Source: an uncultured Collinsella sp. (GTDB taxonomy: Bacteria > Actinomycetota > Coriobacteriia > Coriobacteriales > Coriobacteriaceae). Taken from it: DNA of 51,299 bases. The position numbers and the translations under genes were made by a program. The notes below the pieces were generated by a model that saw nothing but the letters and a program-made list of their open reading frames with translations, made no database searches and had not been told where the DNA came from. Of the stretch, positions 7,524 to 17,028 are shown piece after piece. Where the stretch lies: the NCBI GenBank assembly GCA_900543605.1, contig UQSK01000009.1, positions 1-51,299 of the forward strand, given 5' to 3'. Numbering within the stretch: the stretch's first letter is position 1; the number at the start of each line of letters is the position of its first letter.

Positions 7524-10160
7524 GTGAGAGCTGCCACTGTCCTTCGTTCAGTTATATGTCGCACCCTGGCCGCCGCGCTTACCGCGCTCGCCGTACTGAG
7601 CGCTGTCGCGCCCGCCCCTGCCTTTGCCGCCGACTCCGATCAGCAGGTCAAAACGGTCCGCGTCGGCTGGCTCGTCAACAACGAGGGCTTCCAGGACGGC
7701 ACCCCCGGCGAGCGTCTCTCGGGATGGGGTTACGAGTACCTCCAGACTCTGTCGTACTACACGCCCGGCTGGCAGTACGAATACGTCTCCGGCACCTTCA
7801 CTGAGCTTATGGACATGCTCGAGGCGGGCGAGATCGACCTCATGCCCAACATCTCCTACTCCGAGGAACGCGCCCAAAAGCTGCTCTTTTCCTCGAACCC
7901 CGAGGGCACCGAGCGCTACTTCATCTACGCCAAGCCCGATCGAGACGATCTGGCCAAGGGTGACACCCAAGCGCTCCAAGGCCTTACCATCGGCTGCAAC
8001 CCCGGCGTTATGCAAACCTTCGTTGGCCAGCAGTGGCTCGCCAACGAAGGCATTACCTGCACCTATAAAGAAATCGACACTGGCGGTGCCCTCTTTGACG
8101 CGCTCGCAAACAACGAGGTCGATGCCATCATCATGAACGACACGGCCTCGTCGCCCAGCGCCTCCCCCATGTTCTACATTGGTTCGAGCGACTACTATTT
8201 TGCCGTCCCCAAAAGCCGCTCCGACCTGATGGACGACATCAATGCCGCCATGTCGGCAATCGCCCGCGTCAACCCACGCTATATCGACGAAGTCAAATCT
8301 AACTACTCGGCCCAAAACAGCGGTTCATCATCGCTCAACAGCCCCGAACGTTCCTGGCTCAAAGCAAATGACAACACCATCACGCTCGGCTACATTACGG
8401 GCAAACTCCCCTACTGTAACGAAGACGAAGACGGCGAAATGGAAGGTTCGCTCGCATCGCTTGCGACGACGCTGCACGATAAATTTGGCATTACGGTCAA
8501 AACCGTCGCCTTTGATAGCTACAAGATGATGTCAAAGGCCCTGTCAAAGGGAAGCATAGACGTTGCGCTACCGGTATACCGAGATTACTGGTTTGCCGAG
8601 CAAACAGGCGTTGTGCAGTCGATATCGTTGGGGACCATGTCCCTCACCGCCATCCACACCGGCAGCAACCTGAACAAAGACCTTCAGAACATCGCCTGTA
8701 CCAAATCGTCGTTTGTCAACAAAAATGCACTTGAAAGTCTGTTCCCCACAGCGACCGTAACCGAATACCAATCCGACGATGAAGCGTTCGACGCCCTCAG
8801 GAAGGGAACGGTGCACTGCATCGTCGCTCCCAGTTCACGCGTAAAAACCATCGGTGACCGTTACGATCTCGAGGACTGCGAGACGGCCGAGCTCCCTGAC
8901 ACCTGTGAGCTCTCGTGCTGGATTTCGCGCGGAAAACCCGAGCTGTTGGGAATCATCAACAAGGGCATCATCAATGCCGGAGAATCGCTCTCCGCAAGCA
9001 ATTTCTCCTCCACGTCGTACACGACCCAGGAATCCAACACACTTCAATTCCTTTATCGCAACCGCACCGCCATTGCAGCTACCCTCATCGGTATGTTGTC
9101 GGTCGGCATCGTCCTGCTCATCTGGGCGCTCGTGCGCGCTCGAACCGAGCGCAAAAAAGCCGACGCTGCCAACGCCGCTAAGACGGCATTCCTCACGCGC
9201 ATGAGCCACGACATCCGAACGCCGCTCAACGGTATCCTGGGCCTTATCGAGATCGAGGAATTGAAGGAAGGCGATATCCAGGTCGCCCGCGAGAGCCGTG
9301 CCAAGGCGCGCGTTGCCGCCAATCACCTGCTCTCGCTGATCAACGACATCCTCGAGATGGGCAAAATCGAAGACCGCAAGCTAACACTGGAGCATACGCC
9401 TTTTAACCTCAAAGAGCTCTGTGACGATACACTGGTGCTGTGCAAGCTCCGCGCGTCCAGTAACGGCATCACAATGCAGGACAATAGTCTGCCGTACGCC
9501 ACGGGGCCATACATGATCGGCAGTCCCACCCATATCCGACAGATCATGATCAACCTGTTAGACAACAGCATTAAGTACAACAAGCACGGCGGCTCCGTCA
9601 CCTTTAGCTCAAATACCAAGCCACTCGATAACGGGCGCGCGCTCTTTTGCTTTAGCGTTTCGGATACCGGCATTGGTATGACTCCCAAGTTTTTAAAGCA
9701 TATCTATGAGCCGTTTGCCCAAGAAGGTGACGATGCGCGCAGCAAGTTCCAAGGAACCGGCATGGGCATGCCAATCGTCAAGTCGCTTATTGAGCTGATG
9801 GGCGGCACCATCGAAGTCACCAGTGAGCTCCATGTGGGCACCTCGTTCTACGTGGAGATTCCGCTCGATATCGACGAGAATCCCCAGGCGCGGGCGAATA
9901 CGGTTGAGAGTGTGCCCGACTGCTCGCTCGCCGACATGAACGTGCTGCTCGCCGAAGACAACGAATTGAATGCCGAGATTGCCCAGGCGCTGCTAGAATC
10001 CGAGGGCATCGTGGTCACGCGCCAGACCATCGGCCTGATCGAAGCGGGCGGCTACAACCCCACGCTCAATTTGTGCGTGGCAATCTGTAAAGCGCTACGC
10101 GTTACGTTGAACGACTTGTTTTGGGAGGACGAGAGCGACGTCGACCCTGACGCTCTTTAG
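7524..10160 (+). CDS. Sensor histidine kinase with two substrate-binding domains; truncated receiver fused to XRE C-terminus
   Basis: An 878-residue hybrid kinase. It has a signal peptide (about 1-36), two family-3 solute-binding domains (about 42-245 and 280-495), a membrane helix (514-537), a HisKA motif MSHDIRTPLNG with phospho-accepting His562, and an HATPase domain with DNSIKYN and GTGMGMP. The receiver begins VLLAEDNELNAE but stops after its first 28 residues. From residue 834 the sequence is QTIGLIEAGGYNPT...LNDLFWED, the second half of a short XRE regulator. The phospho-acceptor Asp of the receiver is therefore missing. The missing part is found at 36517-36822 on the other strand. The GTG start is six bases after AGGA; a TTG two codons earlier is possible. 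The kinase half may still work, but relay within the protein cannot. Confidence 0.9.
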   Translation: MRAATVLRSVICRTLAAALTALAVLSAVAPAPAFAADSDQQVKTVRVGWLVNNEGFQDGTPGERLSGWGYEYLQTLSYYTPGWQYEYVSGTFTELMDMLEAGEIDLMPNISYSEERAQKLLFSSNPEGTERYFIYAKPDRDDLAKGDTQALQGLTIGCNPGVMQTFVGQQWLANEGITCTYKEIDTGGALFDALANNEVDAIIMNDTASSPSASPMFYIGSSDYYFAVPKSRSDLMDDINAAMSAIARVNPRYIDEVKSNYSAQNSGSSSLNSPERSWLKANDNTITLGYITGKLPYCNEDEDGEMEGSLASLATTLHDKFGITVKTVAFDSYKMMSKALSKGSIDVALPVYRDYWFAEQTGVVQSISLGTMSLTAIHTGSNLNKDLQNIACTKSSFVNKNALESLFPTATVTEYQSDDEAFDALRKGTVHCIVAPSSRVKTIGDRYDLEDCETAELPDTCELSCWISRGKPELLGIINKGIINAGESLSASNFSSTSYTTQESNTLQFLYRNRTAIAATLIGMLSVGIVLLIWALVRARTERKKADAANAAKTAFLTRMSHDIRTPLNGILGLIEIEELKEGDIQVARESRAKARVAANHLLSLINDILEMGKIEDRKLTLEHTPFNLKELCDDTLVLCKLRASSNGITMQDNSLPYATGPYMIGSPTHIRQIMINLLDNSIKYNKHGGSVTFSSNTKPLDNGRALFCFSVSDTGIGMTPKFLKHIYEPFAQEGDDARSKFQGTGMGMPIVKSLIELMGGTIEVTSELHVGTSFYVEIPLDIDENPQARANTVESVPDCSLADMNVLLAEDNELNAEIAQALLESEGIVVTRQTIGLIEAGGYNPTLNLCVAICKALRVTLNDLFWEDESDVDPDAL

Positions 10161-10169
10161 GAGTTCGTT

Positions 10170-10754
10170 ATGAAATTTGAAGATTTAAAACTCGTGCAAA
10201 AGTGGTGTGAATATGCCGGCCCAAAGGATGAGCGCCTGGAGGCTGAGAGCGCGAAGATCTACAAGATTGGTTTCGTGCTGCTTTCGTTTGGCATGTTGAT
10301 GATCTTTTTCTACCAGTTCATAGCTCGACAGGTTGCGTGGGTTCACAGCGACGCCAGTGAAATGCCGCATGGCTTTGCAACGCCGTTCGAGGCAGCCATG
10401 TATTTGTGGCTCGTTCTCGTGATGTTGATTTGCGCAGGACTGCAAACGCGGAAGGGCTATGTCGATACCAATCGTTTTGGGCAAACCGAGCATCTTCCTG
10501 TTGGATATTTCCTGCTTGTCAGCGGTCTTAGCGGCGCCGCGTTCGCGCTTGTTATTGCCGCAATGCGCTGTATCGCTGAGGCGCAGATCGTACCGCTCGA
10601 AAGCGTCTTTTGGTTGGCGAACCTGGCCACGGGCGTGTTCTGCGGTGCGACGATTTTCGCGGCCACGTTTGCTGCCCTGTGCGCAACGTTTTTCACGGCG
10701 AAAAGACGCCGTGCCAAGCTCGAGGCAGAACTCGACTCCTCTGACGACATCTAA
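10170..10754 (+). CDS. Four-helix membrane protein, XRE-associated, unknown function
   Basis: A 194-residue protein with four hydrophobic segments at about 32-52, 73-92, 109-132 and 140-172, and a charged C-terminus. It begins nine bases after the stop of the kinase/XRE hybrid, with AGGAG upstream. Small membrane proteins of this type usually follow a 70-80 residue XRE regulator in the same operon, and here it follows exactly the C-terminal half of one. I therefore infer that it belongs to the XRE gene whose start is now at 36915. I recognise no catalytic motif and give no function. Confidence 0.8.
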   Translation: MKFEDLKLVQKWCEYAGPKDERLEAESAKIYKIGFVLLSFGMLMIFFYQFIARQVAWVHSDASEMPHGFATPFEAAMYLWLVLVMLICAGLQTRKGYVDTNRFGQTEHLPVGYFLLVSGLSGAAFALVIAAMRCIAEAQIVPLESVFWLANLATGVFCGATIFAATFAALCATFFTAKRRRAKLEAELDSSDDI

Positions 10755-10759
10755 TGCGT

Positions 10760-10795
10760 AATGGGCCGGCTCTGGGTATCCAGAACCAGCCCATT
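10760..10795. terminator. Hairpin between convergent genes
   Basis: AATGGGCCGGCTCTGG pairs with CCAGAACCAGCCCATT apart from two mismatches, around a GTAT loop. It lies just after the membrane-protein gene and before the 3' end of the convergent surface-protein gene, so it could end both transcripts. The following T tract is short. Confidence 0.65.
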
Positions 10796-10843
10796 TGATG
10801 TTCGATGAGCCGAGTCGGCGTCTCTCGTAAAAGCAACTAGGAG

Positions 10844-13800
10844 CTAGCGAGGCTTATCCGAATTGACCTCATCGGCGGTGTCTTTTTCGAGTGCCGTGCG
10901 GCGGGCGCTGTAGGCGACGAGGCCGGCGCCTGCCGCGGCGAGTGCTGCAGCGGCTGCCGTAAGGGGAGCGCTGGCATCGCCCGTGCCCGCAAGCGCGCCC
11001 GCTTTTCCGGGGTGCTTGTTATTGCCGTGATCCTTGCCGCTGCCAGAGCCACTGCCGCTACCGGAGCTGCTTCCGCCGGAGCCACCGCCACTCGAGCCGC
11101 CATCGCCGTCTGCTGTCATCGGGGCGTCGTGAAGTCCTGTCGTATCCGCGCTGTCGCATACGCCGACCTGAACTTCTGAGCGTTCGCATGCCGCGTCGGG
11201 CACATGAAGCTCGTGCAGTACGGCACCCAGCGCCGAGTTTGCGCCCGGTCGAATTTCCTCGAGCGTTACGGGATCGAGCGCCACCAGATTACGTGCCTTC
11301 GCATACAGCGTTACGCGTTTGCCCACTTCGTCGCTCCAACTCTCGGGAATGGCGAAGCTCATGCGGAACTGTGCCGTGCAGCCTGGTGTCAGTACGGCGT
11401 TGCCATTGTCAGCAACCAGCGGGTGCGTCGCAAAACGTGCGCCCAGCGTCTCGAGCGCGTACTTCACGTGTACCATGTCGTTGGCCGAAGCATCCTCGGC
11501 GAGCTCCGGATCGTAGATCGATGCCATGCGTGTATTCGCTCCGAACCCGATGGATGCGCTGGAGAACGGCTGGCTGGAGCCCTCTCGGTACAGATCGATC
11601 GTGCCGGCGGTCAGCAAGGTGTTACCGTCGTTTCGCACCGTGACCATGAAGGATTCGCCTGCTGCTCCGGGCACCACCGCGCCCGAGGTGGCGACCGCGC
11701 CCGTCGGAGTGGCACACGCCACCAAGGGCACTTCGATGCCGTGCAGCTCTGCCTTGCTCTGCTCGGCACTCACAATGTGCGTGGCGAGCGCGGAGAGCAT
11801 GCCGCCCGACGTCAAAAATGTCGTTATCTGATCGACGGGATGGTCCAGCTCACACATCACGAACGGCTCCGTGAACAGATCGCCTGCCAAGGTGCTGGCG
11901 AAGATGCGGAAGTGCTTGCCCATCACTGCTGCCGGGTTGCCTTCTTCGTCGTAGGTTTGTCCCACCTTGCCATCGGTGTTCTCTACATAGAGCACGCACC
12001 TGCCGTTGTTGCTTACGCTAAACGATGCCGGGCCACAGTCTGCGGCGCCCACGGGCTGCGTTGCAAATGCCGATGCGCCTCGCGTCCAAGTAATATGCTG
12101 CAGTTGCTCGTTGACGGTTGCCAAAAAGCCCGTGTGCTGCGGCCACGGCACCGCGTGGGGTACTGTGGCATCTGGCGACATAACGCCCCAACCCGCGATG
12201 GACTGGCCGATCACGGCGTACGATGCACAGCCACAACCGCTTGCAGTCTCGTATGCAACGGGCACCACCATTTTGCCGTTGATATTCTCGGGCATGCCGA
12301 GCTCGATGCTCGACGGTGCCTGCGGAAAGCGGAGGACCTGACGGAACGTGAGACTGTCGCCCAAATCATCCGACCACAGGGTAAAGCATTCCAGTGCAAC
12401 CTCGGCCTCGCTGCCGAGCGCCTTCTCTGCGGTGGTTCCGCGGCGGTGGAGGTAAGCGCCCGACAGGCGCCCGTCGACCAGCGTCTTGCCCACCGTGATG
12501 CGTGGGCACTGCAGGCAATGGTAGCCATCCTCCTGAAGGCGGCCGCGCGAGATGCTGCGCCACGACGTGTGCGATATCACGCGGGCTCCGTCGTTGCTTA
12601 TGCACAGGCGCACAACGGATAGTATGCCGGATGTGCTCGCCGTATCGAAATGGGTGTTGTCGCCGGCGGGGCGCTCGCCCGAGACCAGCAGCACGTAGGC
12701 GTCCTGGTTTCCTCTTCCGTCCGTATATTCCACCACGTCGAAGTCGTAATCGTATATGCCGTCGCGCTCCACGTCGTTCTCGCCAAACCCAAGGGGGAAG
12801 TCCACGGGCGCGGGAGCGGACCACGTGCCGTTCGTCTTTGTATGTACCACCAGTCGCGAACGACCATTTTCGCCGTAGCGCACCGAGGCGATACGGAATA
12901 GGCACTCCACGCCGGCAATCATCGTTAGCTTCATGTGGGCTTCGCTGAGCACGCCGGCAAACAGCACGTTGTCGCTCGAGGGTTTGATGCCGCCACGCTC
13001 GTCCTCCGATACGCCGGCAGAATTGGCGTTGGGGTCCGCAACGGCGTTCGTTGCCTGGCCGATGTAGGTGTACTCATACATCGGCGCAGCGTTTTCGTCG
13101 TTTTCCATCAGTGCGTGGACGAAGTGCTCGATCTGTCTCGTGTCGTCGCTTTCTGCATTCGCCTCGAGCTCAATGCACGTGACCGCTTGATCCCAATCGC
13201 GCACGACAGGCGCGACGTTTACAGCGGTGGCTTTAACCTCGGCGCGCGCGAGCAGCTCGGCGTTGGTGACAATGGTGGCCGATGCGATAAATTGCGGAAC
13301 GCCGCCCGCCTCGGCGTTGCCGGCTGAGCCGAAGCAGGCATCTAGTGTATAGGGCGTATCTCCACCCAATGCGAGCTCAGAGCGCTGGAGTACATACTGG
13401 TCGCCGTTGTTCACCGACATATTCCACGAATCGAGGAGTGTGGGCCACGACCCCGACCAAGCCTTGGTGGTCCACTTGAACATCACGAACTGGAGTATCA
13501 CATCGACATCGACGTCTGCACCTACGCGCAGTCGCGGAAGCTGGTGTCCATCAGCCTTCTCGTACCCAATGAACAGCGTGAGGGATGCGGCGCCGCGCAC
13601 GGCGGACGAAGCGACGCCTGCAACGCCGGCGCCAAAGGTGACGGCAAGCCCGATCTGGATGGTGAACGAGCCTGAGGTGTTTGAATAGTCGAGCGATATG
13701 TTTTTGAAAAACGCCGCGCCGCTACCGTGCGTGTGGGCGCCCACGGCGAGCGCCAGTTTTGCCAGCACCCAGGGGTTGACGTTTAGGAAAAACGGCACCG

Positions 13801-15211
13801 GTCCTAGGGTAAACTGCTCGGTCCAATTGAGGTCGGTTCTTACCTGGAAGAGGGCCTTAATATTGCCGTATGCGGGGTCGTTGTTGTTACCCCAGGTTTT
13901 GCCCACCCAATCGTAGGCGAGCGAGCCGTACAGCTGTGTGGCGATATCCATCGTGAACAGCGGCGTGCAATGGTGACGAAGGAGCTTGGTGTTTCTTGGA
14001 TCGGTGCCCGAACCGGCACTCATACTTTTGTACTGATTCCACTTCCCCTCCATCTCGTCGAGGTAGCGGTTTGCCTGCTTGGCGCCCGACTCACGCGGCG
14101 ATTTCTTCCAGTACTCCGGATCCGGATTGCCTGAATCGTTCATATAGCTGGCTGGTTTGTATCCTCCGCCGAACAGCACGTATCCGGCAAACGAGAAATC
14201 GAACAAAATGGGGAACGAGGGCATCCAACACGTGAACTTATTACCACCGATGCCGGGAAACGATGCGGGGAAATCAAACGGAGTGATCTCTTGGTCCATG
14301 GTGGTGGGAATGATGGTGGTCGAGCCCGATTCCGCCTTTGCGGCCGGCGCGGTGACAACGGCCAAGGGGGAGGAGAGAGTGTAGGTTTTGCCCTGATAGT
14401 CGAGGACGAAGCGCAGCTTGCACCCTTCTTCCAGAAGGCCCGAAGCTGCATCGAGGAACTTGTCTTCGAGTGTGAACGTCGCCAGATTATCCGCGCCCGA
14501 TGCGCTGGCCTTGACTTGGCCAATCTGCGTGACGGTTTCGGATGAGCTGCCCGCAGCGGGCATCACTTTATTGATATGCAACGTTGCCTGCCCGCCCTGC
14601 GGCAGATGGGCCTGCACGGTAAAAGCGTGCGTGTCGGGCTGATCGTTTGCTGCTTCGTCCGCTGGCAATGCCATGAACGTGGCTTCAGCGTACTGGATGT
14701 CCCATTCGTCGAATGTGAGCTGGCGGAAGTACGGCTCGCCGTCGGAAAGCGGACGCGTGGGTGCGGTTATGGCGGTGCCGCCCTGGATACGCGCAAGGGG
14801 AATCTCGACATCACGGTAGCCCGCCATGCTAATGGAGATGCCGCCGTTAAAGTCGTACGCGTCGAGAAGCGTTGCCTCGTCCACGTAGCCTTCCGAAAGA
14901 GGGGCGACCTCAAAGATGGCCGTGCCTTCGTCATCGGTAGTGGCAGTGAGCTGCTTGCCTGCGGCATAGCGCGATGTGAGTGTGACCTGGGCACCCGTGA
15001 TGGGCGTATTCTTGTTGGCGACGTCGACCACGACCACACCGAACATGGTGCGCGAGAGAACGAGCACCCTGAAGGGGTCTTTTTCGTCGGCATGGGCTTC
15101 GGTGGGCGCGAACGGCAATATGAAGGCGTTTGCGCTTCCCGGCACGCGAGGCAACATAATGCTCGCTAGCGAGGACGCTCCGGCAACAAGTAACGAACGG
15201 CGATCAAGCAT
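10844..15211 (-). CDS. Giant Tat-exported surface protein with LAGTGD sorting signal
   Basis: A 1455-residue secreted protein. The N-terminus MLDRRSLLVAGASSLASIML is a twin-arginine signal. Residues about 46-150 resemble a carboxypeptidase-regulatory/Ig-like fold (NTPITGAQVTLTSRYAAG ... TDDEGTAIFEVAP). The large centre has no domain I can name; it is rich in Thr, Ser, Gly and aromatic residues, like adhesin or propeller-type surface proteins. The C-terminus has a Gly/Ser linker, then LAGTGD, a hydrophobic segment and SARR, which is a sortase-type signal with Ala in place of Pro; 16 charged residues follow. The ATG at 15211 is preceded by GGGAG; the frame stays open further upstream, but that part lacks a signal sequence. 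A LuxR-type regulator lies 155 bases upstream on the same strand and is the likely controller. Confidence 0.85.
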   Translation of the reverse strand: MLDRRSLLVAGASSLASIMLPRVPGSANAFILPFAPTEAHADEKDPFRVLVLSRTMFGVVVVDVANKNTPITGAQVTLTSRYAAGKQLTATTDDEGTAIFEVAPLSEGYVDEATLLDAYDFNGGISISMAGYRDVEIPLARIQGGTAITAPTRPLSDGEPYFRQLTFDEWDIQYAEATFMALPADEAANDQPDTHAFTVQAHLPQGGQATLHINKVMPAAGSSSETVTQIGQVKASASGADNLATFTLEDKFLDAASGLLEEGCKLRFVLDYQGKTYTLSSPLAVVTAPAAKAESGSTTIIPTTMDQEITPFDFPASFPGIGGNKFTCWMPSFPILFDFSFAGYVLFGGGYKPASYMNDSGNPDPEYWKKSPRESGAKQANRYLDEMEGKWNQYKSMSAGSGTDPRNTKLLRHHCTPLFTMDIATQLYGSLAYDWVGKTWGNNNDPAYGNIKALFQVRTDLNWTEQFTLGPVPFFLNVNPWVLAKLALAVGAHTHGSGAAFFKNISLDYSNTSGSFTIQIGLAVTFGAGVAGVASSAVRGAASLTLFIGYEKADGHQLPRLRVGADVDVDVILQFVMFKWTTKAWSGSWPTLLDSWNMSVNNGDQYVLQRSELALGGDTPYTLDACFGSAGNAEAGGVPQFIASATIVTNAELLARAEVKATAVNVAPVVRDWDQAVTCIELEANAESDDTRQIEHFVHALMENDENAAPMYEYTYIGQATNAVADPNANSAGVSEDERGGIKPSSDNVLFAGVLSEAHMKLTMIAGVECLFRIASVRYGENGRSRLVVHTKTNGTWSAPAPVDFPLGFGENDVERDGIYDYDFDVVEYTDGRGNQDAYVLLVSGERPAGDNTHFDTASTSGILSVVRLCISNDGARVISHTSWRSISRGRLQEDGYHCLQCPRITVGKTLVDGRLSGAYLHRRGTTAEKALGSEAEVALECFTLWSDDLGDSLTFRQVLRFPQAPSSIELGMPENINGKMVVPVAYETASGCGCASYAVIGQSIAGWGVMSPDATVPHAVPWPQHTGFLATVNEQLQHITWTRGASAFATQPVGAADCGPASFSVSNNGRCVLYVENTDGKVGQTYDEEGNPAAVMGKHFRIFASTLAGDLFTEPFVMCELDHPVDQITTFLTSGGMLSALATHIVSAEQSKAELHGIEVPLVACATPTGAVATSGAVVPGAAGESFMVTVRNDGNTLLTAGTIDLYREGSSQPFSSASIGFGANTRMASIYDPELAEDASANDMVHVKYALETLGARFATHPLVADNGNAVLTPGCTAQFRMSFAIPESWSDEVGKRVTLYAKARNLVALDPVTLEEIRPGANSALGAVLHELHVPDAACERSEVQVGVCDSADTTGLHDAPMTADGDGGSSGGGSGGSSSGSGSGSGSGKDHGNNKHPGKAGALAGTGDASAPLTAAAAALAAAGAGLVAYSARRTALEKDTADEVNSDKPR

Positions 15212-15366
15212 CTTTGGCTCCCATCCCGCAAACATCGGAGGAAATAATCCAATTTTGCGAGAAGGTGCCCCGTGGCGGTAGTGCCGTTCAAGGGTCAAAA
15301 TGTCCAAATTGATCGAGCGAAGCGCCGGGTTCCGGAACGCGTTCGATGCGCTTGGCAGTCCGGTCG

Positions 15367-16371
15367 CTAACGTAACATATGCGTGACCAGCTCGGCGCGT
15401 GTGCCGATGCCAAGCTTTGCGTATACGCCGGATAGGCGGTTTTTGACGGTGCCCGGCGACACACCCATATGGCGTGCGATTTCGGCGTTGGTCCACCCAC
15501 GGCAGGCGAGCATGGCCATGGTGAACTCCCTGGTCGTTAGATCGTCGGCCACGTCCTCGCCCGAATCGGGGTTGTGGATGCGCCGCCAGCCGTAGCTGAA
15601 GCGGTACGTGATCTCGATGATGCGCGCGAAGTCGTCAGGGTATTGCGTTTTTAGGCACGCTTCGATGAGCCCCTGTAAAAGGCCGTGGTGCTCGCCAATG
15701 AGCTCGATAAGGCCGTCGGGACGCGCAATGTCCCAAGCAGCTCCGAAGTGCGTTTTTGCGGCGTCGATGTCCTTGAGGCTCATGCATGCCATGGAAGCTG
15801 CCAAGTGCAGAAACAGCTCCGAGATGGGATAGCTCCCCTGTTTCATGATCAGGGCATTTTCCGCCATACCCAGGCTGCGGCCGTATTCGCCGCGCAGATA
15901 CAAGGCGTGCGCCATCACGTAGCTGGCGAACAGGCGCAGGCCTTCGGGCAGATGCGCCGCAAGCGGATAAAACTCTTCGGCAGAATACGGGGAAGGCAAG
16001 TGCAGCAGGACGCTCGCGGCGGAGGCAAACAGGATGTGCATGGCGTGGACGGCAGACGGTTCCTCGTCAGGTGGCGTATCGCCGATGCCCGCAAGGCGCC
16101 GGCGGGCATCGGCGATACGGTTGAGCGACAGGCTGGCGTATCCGCAGATAAAGCATGCGGAATAGCGCAGTGCGGAATCGGTGGCGTCAAGATAGGGGCG
16201 CGCCGTCTTGGCAGCGAGGGCGGCCTGTCCGCGAAAGTACAGCGCTTCTGCCGTGGCGATGGTGCGTGAATCGGGGTCGGAAATGCCTGCAACCGCAGCG
16301 TCAATCTGCCCCGGCACAAAGGCAGTGCACATCAACGGCATGGGAACGCATGGGTAGCCATCGCAGTCCAT
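15367..16371 (-). CDS. LuxR-type helix-turn-helix regulator
   Basis: A 334-residue regulator. The N-terminal two thirds are alpha-helical and Ala/Leu-rich, like TPR-type sensor regions of MalT/LuxR-like proteins, but no clear repeat is seen. The C-terminal 60 residues are a LuxR (GerE) DNA-binding domain: LTTREFTMAMLACRGWTNAE, then IARHMGVSPGTVKNRLSGVY, then AKLGIGTRAELV. There is no receiver domain and no AAA ATPase domain. I choose ATG 16371 because GGGAG lies eight bases upstream; a TTG at 16398 would add nine residues. The surface-protein gene follows in the same direction, which suggests local regulation. Confidence 0.88.
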   Translation of the reverse strand: MDCDGYPCVPMPLMCTAFVPGQIDAAVAGISDPDSRTIATAEALYFRGQAALAAKTARPYLDATDSALRYSACFICGYASLSLNRIADARRRLAGIGDTPPDEEPSAVHAMHILFASAASVLLHLPSPYSAEEFYPLAAHLPEGLRLFASYVMAHALYLRGEYGRSLGMAENALIMKQGSYPISELFLHLAASMACMSLKDIDAAKTHFGAAWDIARPDGLIELIGEHHGLLQGLIEACLKTQYPDDFARIIEITYRFSYGWRRIHNPDSGEDVADDLTTREFTMAMLACRGWTNAEIARHMGVSPGTVKNRLSGVYAKLGIGTRAELVTHMLR

Positions 16372-16513
16372 TTTCCATCTCCCAACAGCTGGCAACAATG
16401 CAGCAATTGTACTCCTGTTGCTCGGGACCGGAATTTGTGGGTATCGCCTACGATTATGCCGAACGTATAAAGGAAGAGTCTATTGGCGATGCTCCCAAGG
16501 TGGCTACTGAAGC

Positions 16514-16896
16514 CTAGCTGACCTCGACATTAGGAAAAATTGCCGCCCCTACAAAAAGCTCTGCCGCAGCGATGGGAAACGCATCTTCTGGGCATTCCGG
16601 CGTCTCCAGCCAGCGCTGGACTGCTGCTGTCGCCTGCGCGTTGGCGAGCGAGGCGTGGGGACCGTCCGGCGACCAGCGGTGACGGGCGAGCCCTGCCGCG
16701 TGTGTGGGCCTCCATCGGCGTAGACCCATGACCCCCATGGCATCGGAGAAGTCCACCATGGCGTCCAGGACCTTACCGTCCGGCACGTCCAGCCCAGCGG
16801 CTCTCTTGAACCCGAGGTCGAAGGGGGGGCGTTGTACAAGGCATATGGGACCGAGTGGAAGTGGATCAAAAGAGCGTTACTTGACGTTTCATGCAT
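16514..16896 (-). pseudogene. Frameshifted hypothetical gene
   Basis: Starting at ATG 16896, 25 residues (HETSSNALLIHFHSVPYALY) read well, then the frame is lost at a run of seven G near 16824-16831. Shifting one frame gives a continuous protein-like sequence of about 95 residues (FKRAAGLDVPDGKVLDAMVD ... ECPEDAFPIAAAELFVGAAI) ending at 16514. Joined, the product would be about 120 residues. The homopolymer may be a real inactivating slip or an assembly error. I do not recognise the family. Between this gene and the LuxR gene, the plus strand 16430-16517 has a short protein-like tail (FVGIAYDYAERIKEES) that may be another remnant. Confidence 0.45.
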
Positions 16897-16962
16897 AATG
16901 CCAACCGCCCCGTGACATCACGTTCGCAGCGCGCAGGGGCCGGAGAATCTTCGCGATGAGAG

Positions 16963-16991
16963 TTGACGTCTAATACCTTGCATCGTATAGT
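16963..16991 (+). promoter_or_regulatory. Strong sigma-70-type promoter of the PadR operon
   Basis: TTGACG (16963-16968) and TATAGT (16986-16991) are 17 bases apart, close to consensus. The following bases GTGTATAACATAGTATATGA are AT-rich with partial dyad symmetry and reach the ribosome site; PadR-type repressors commonly bind such sequences in their own promoters. Confidence 0.75.
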
Positions 16992-17028
16992 GTGTATAAC
17001 ATAGTATATGACGAGAGGAGGTGTGCGG

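Noticed and set aside
11204..12622. Plus-strand open frame inside the surface-protein gene
   Set aside because: It is antisense; the minus-strand frame has a signal peptide, anchor and ribosome site, so it is the real one.
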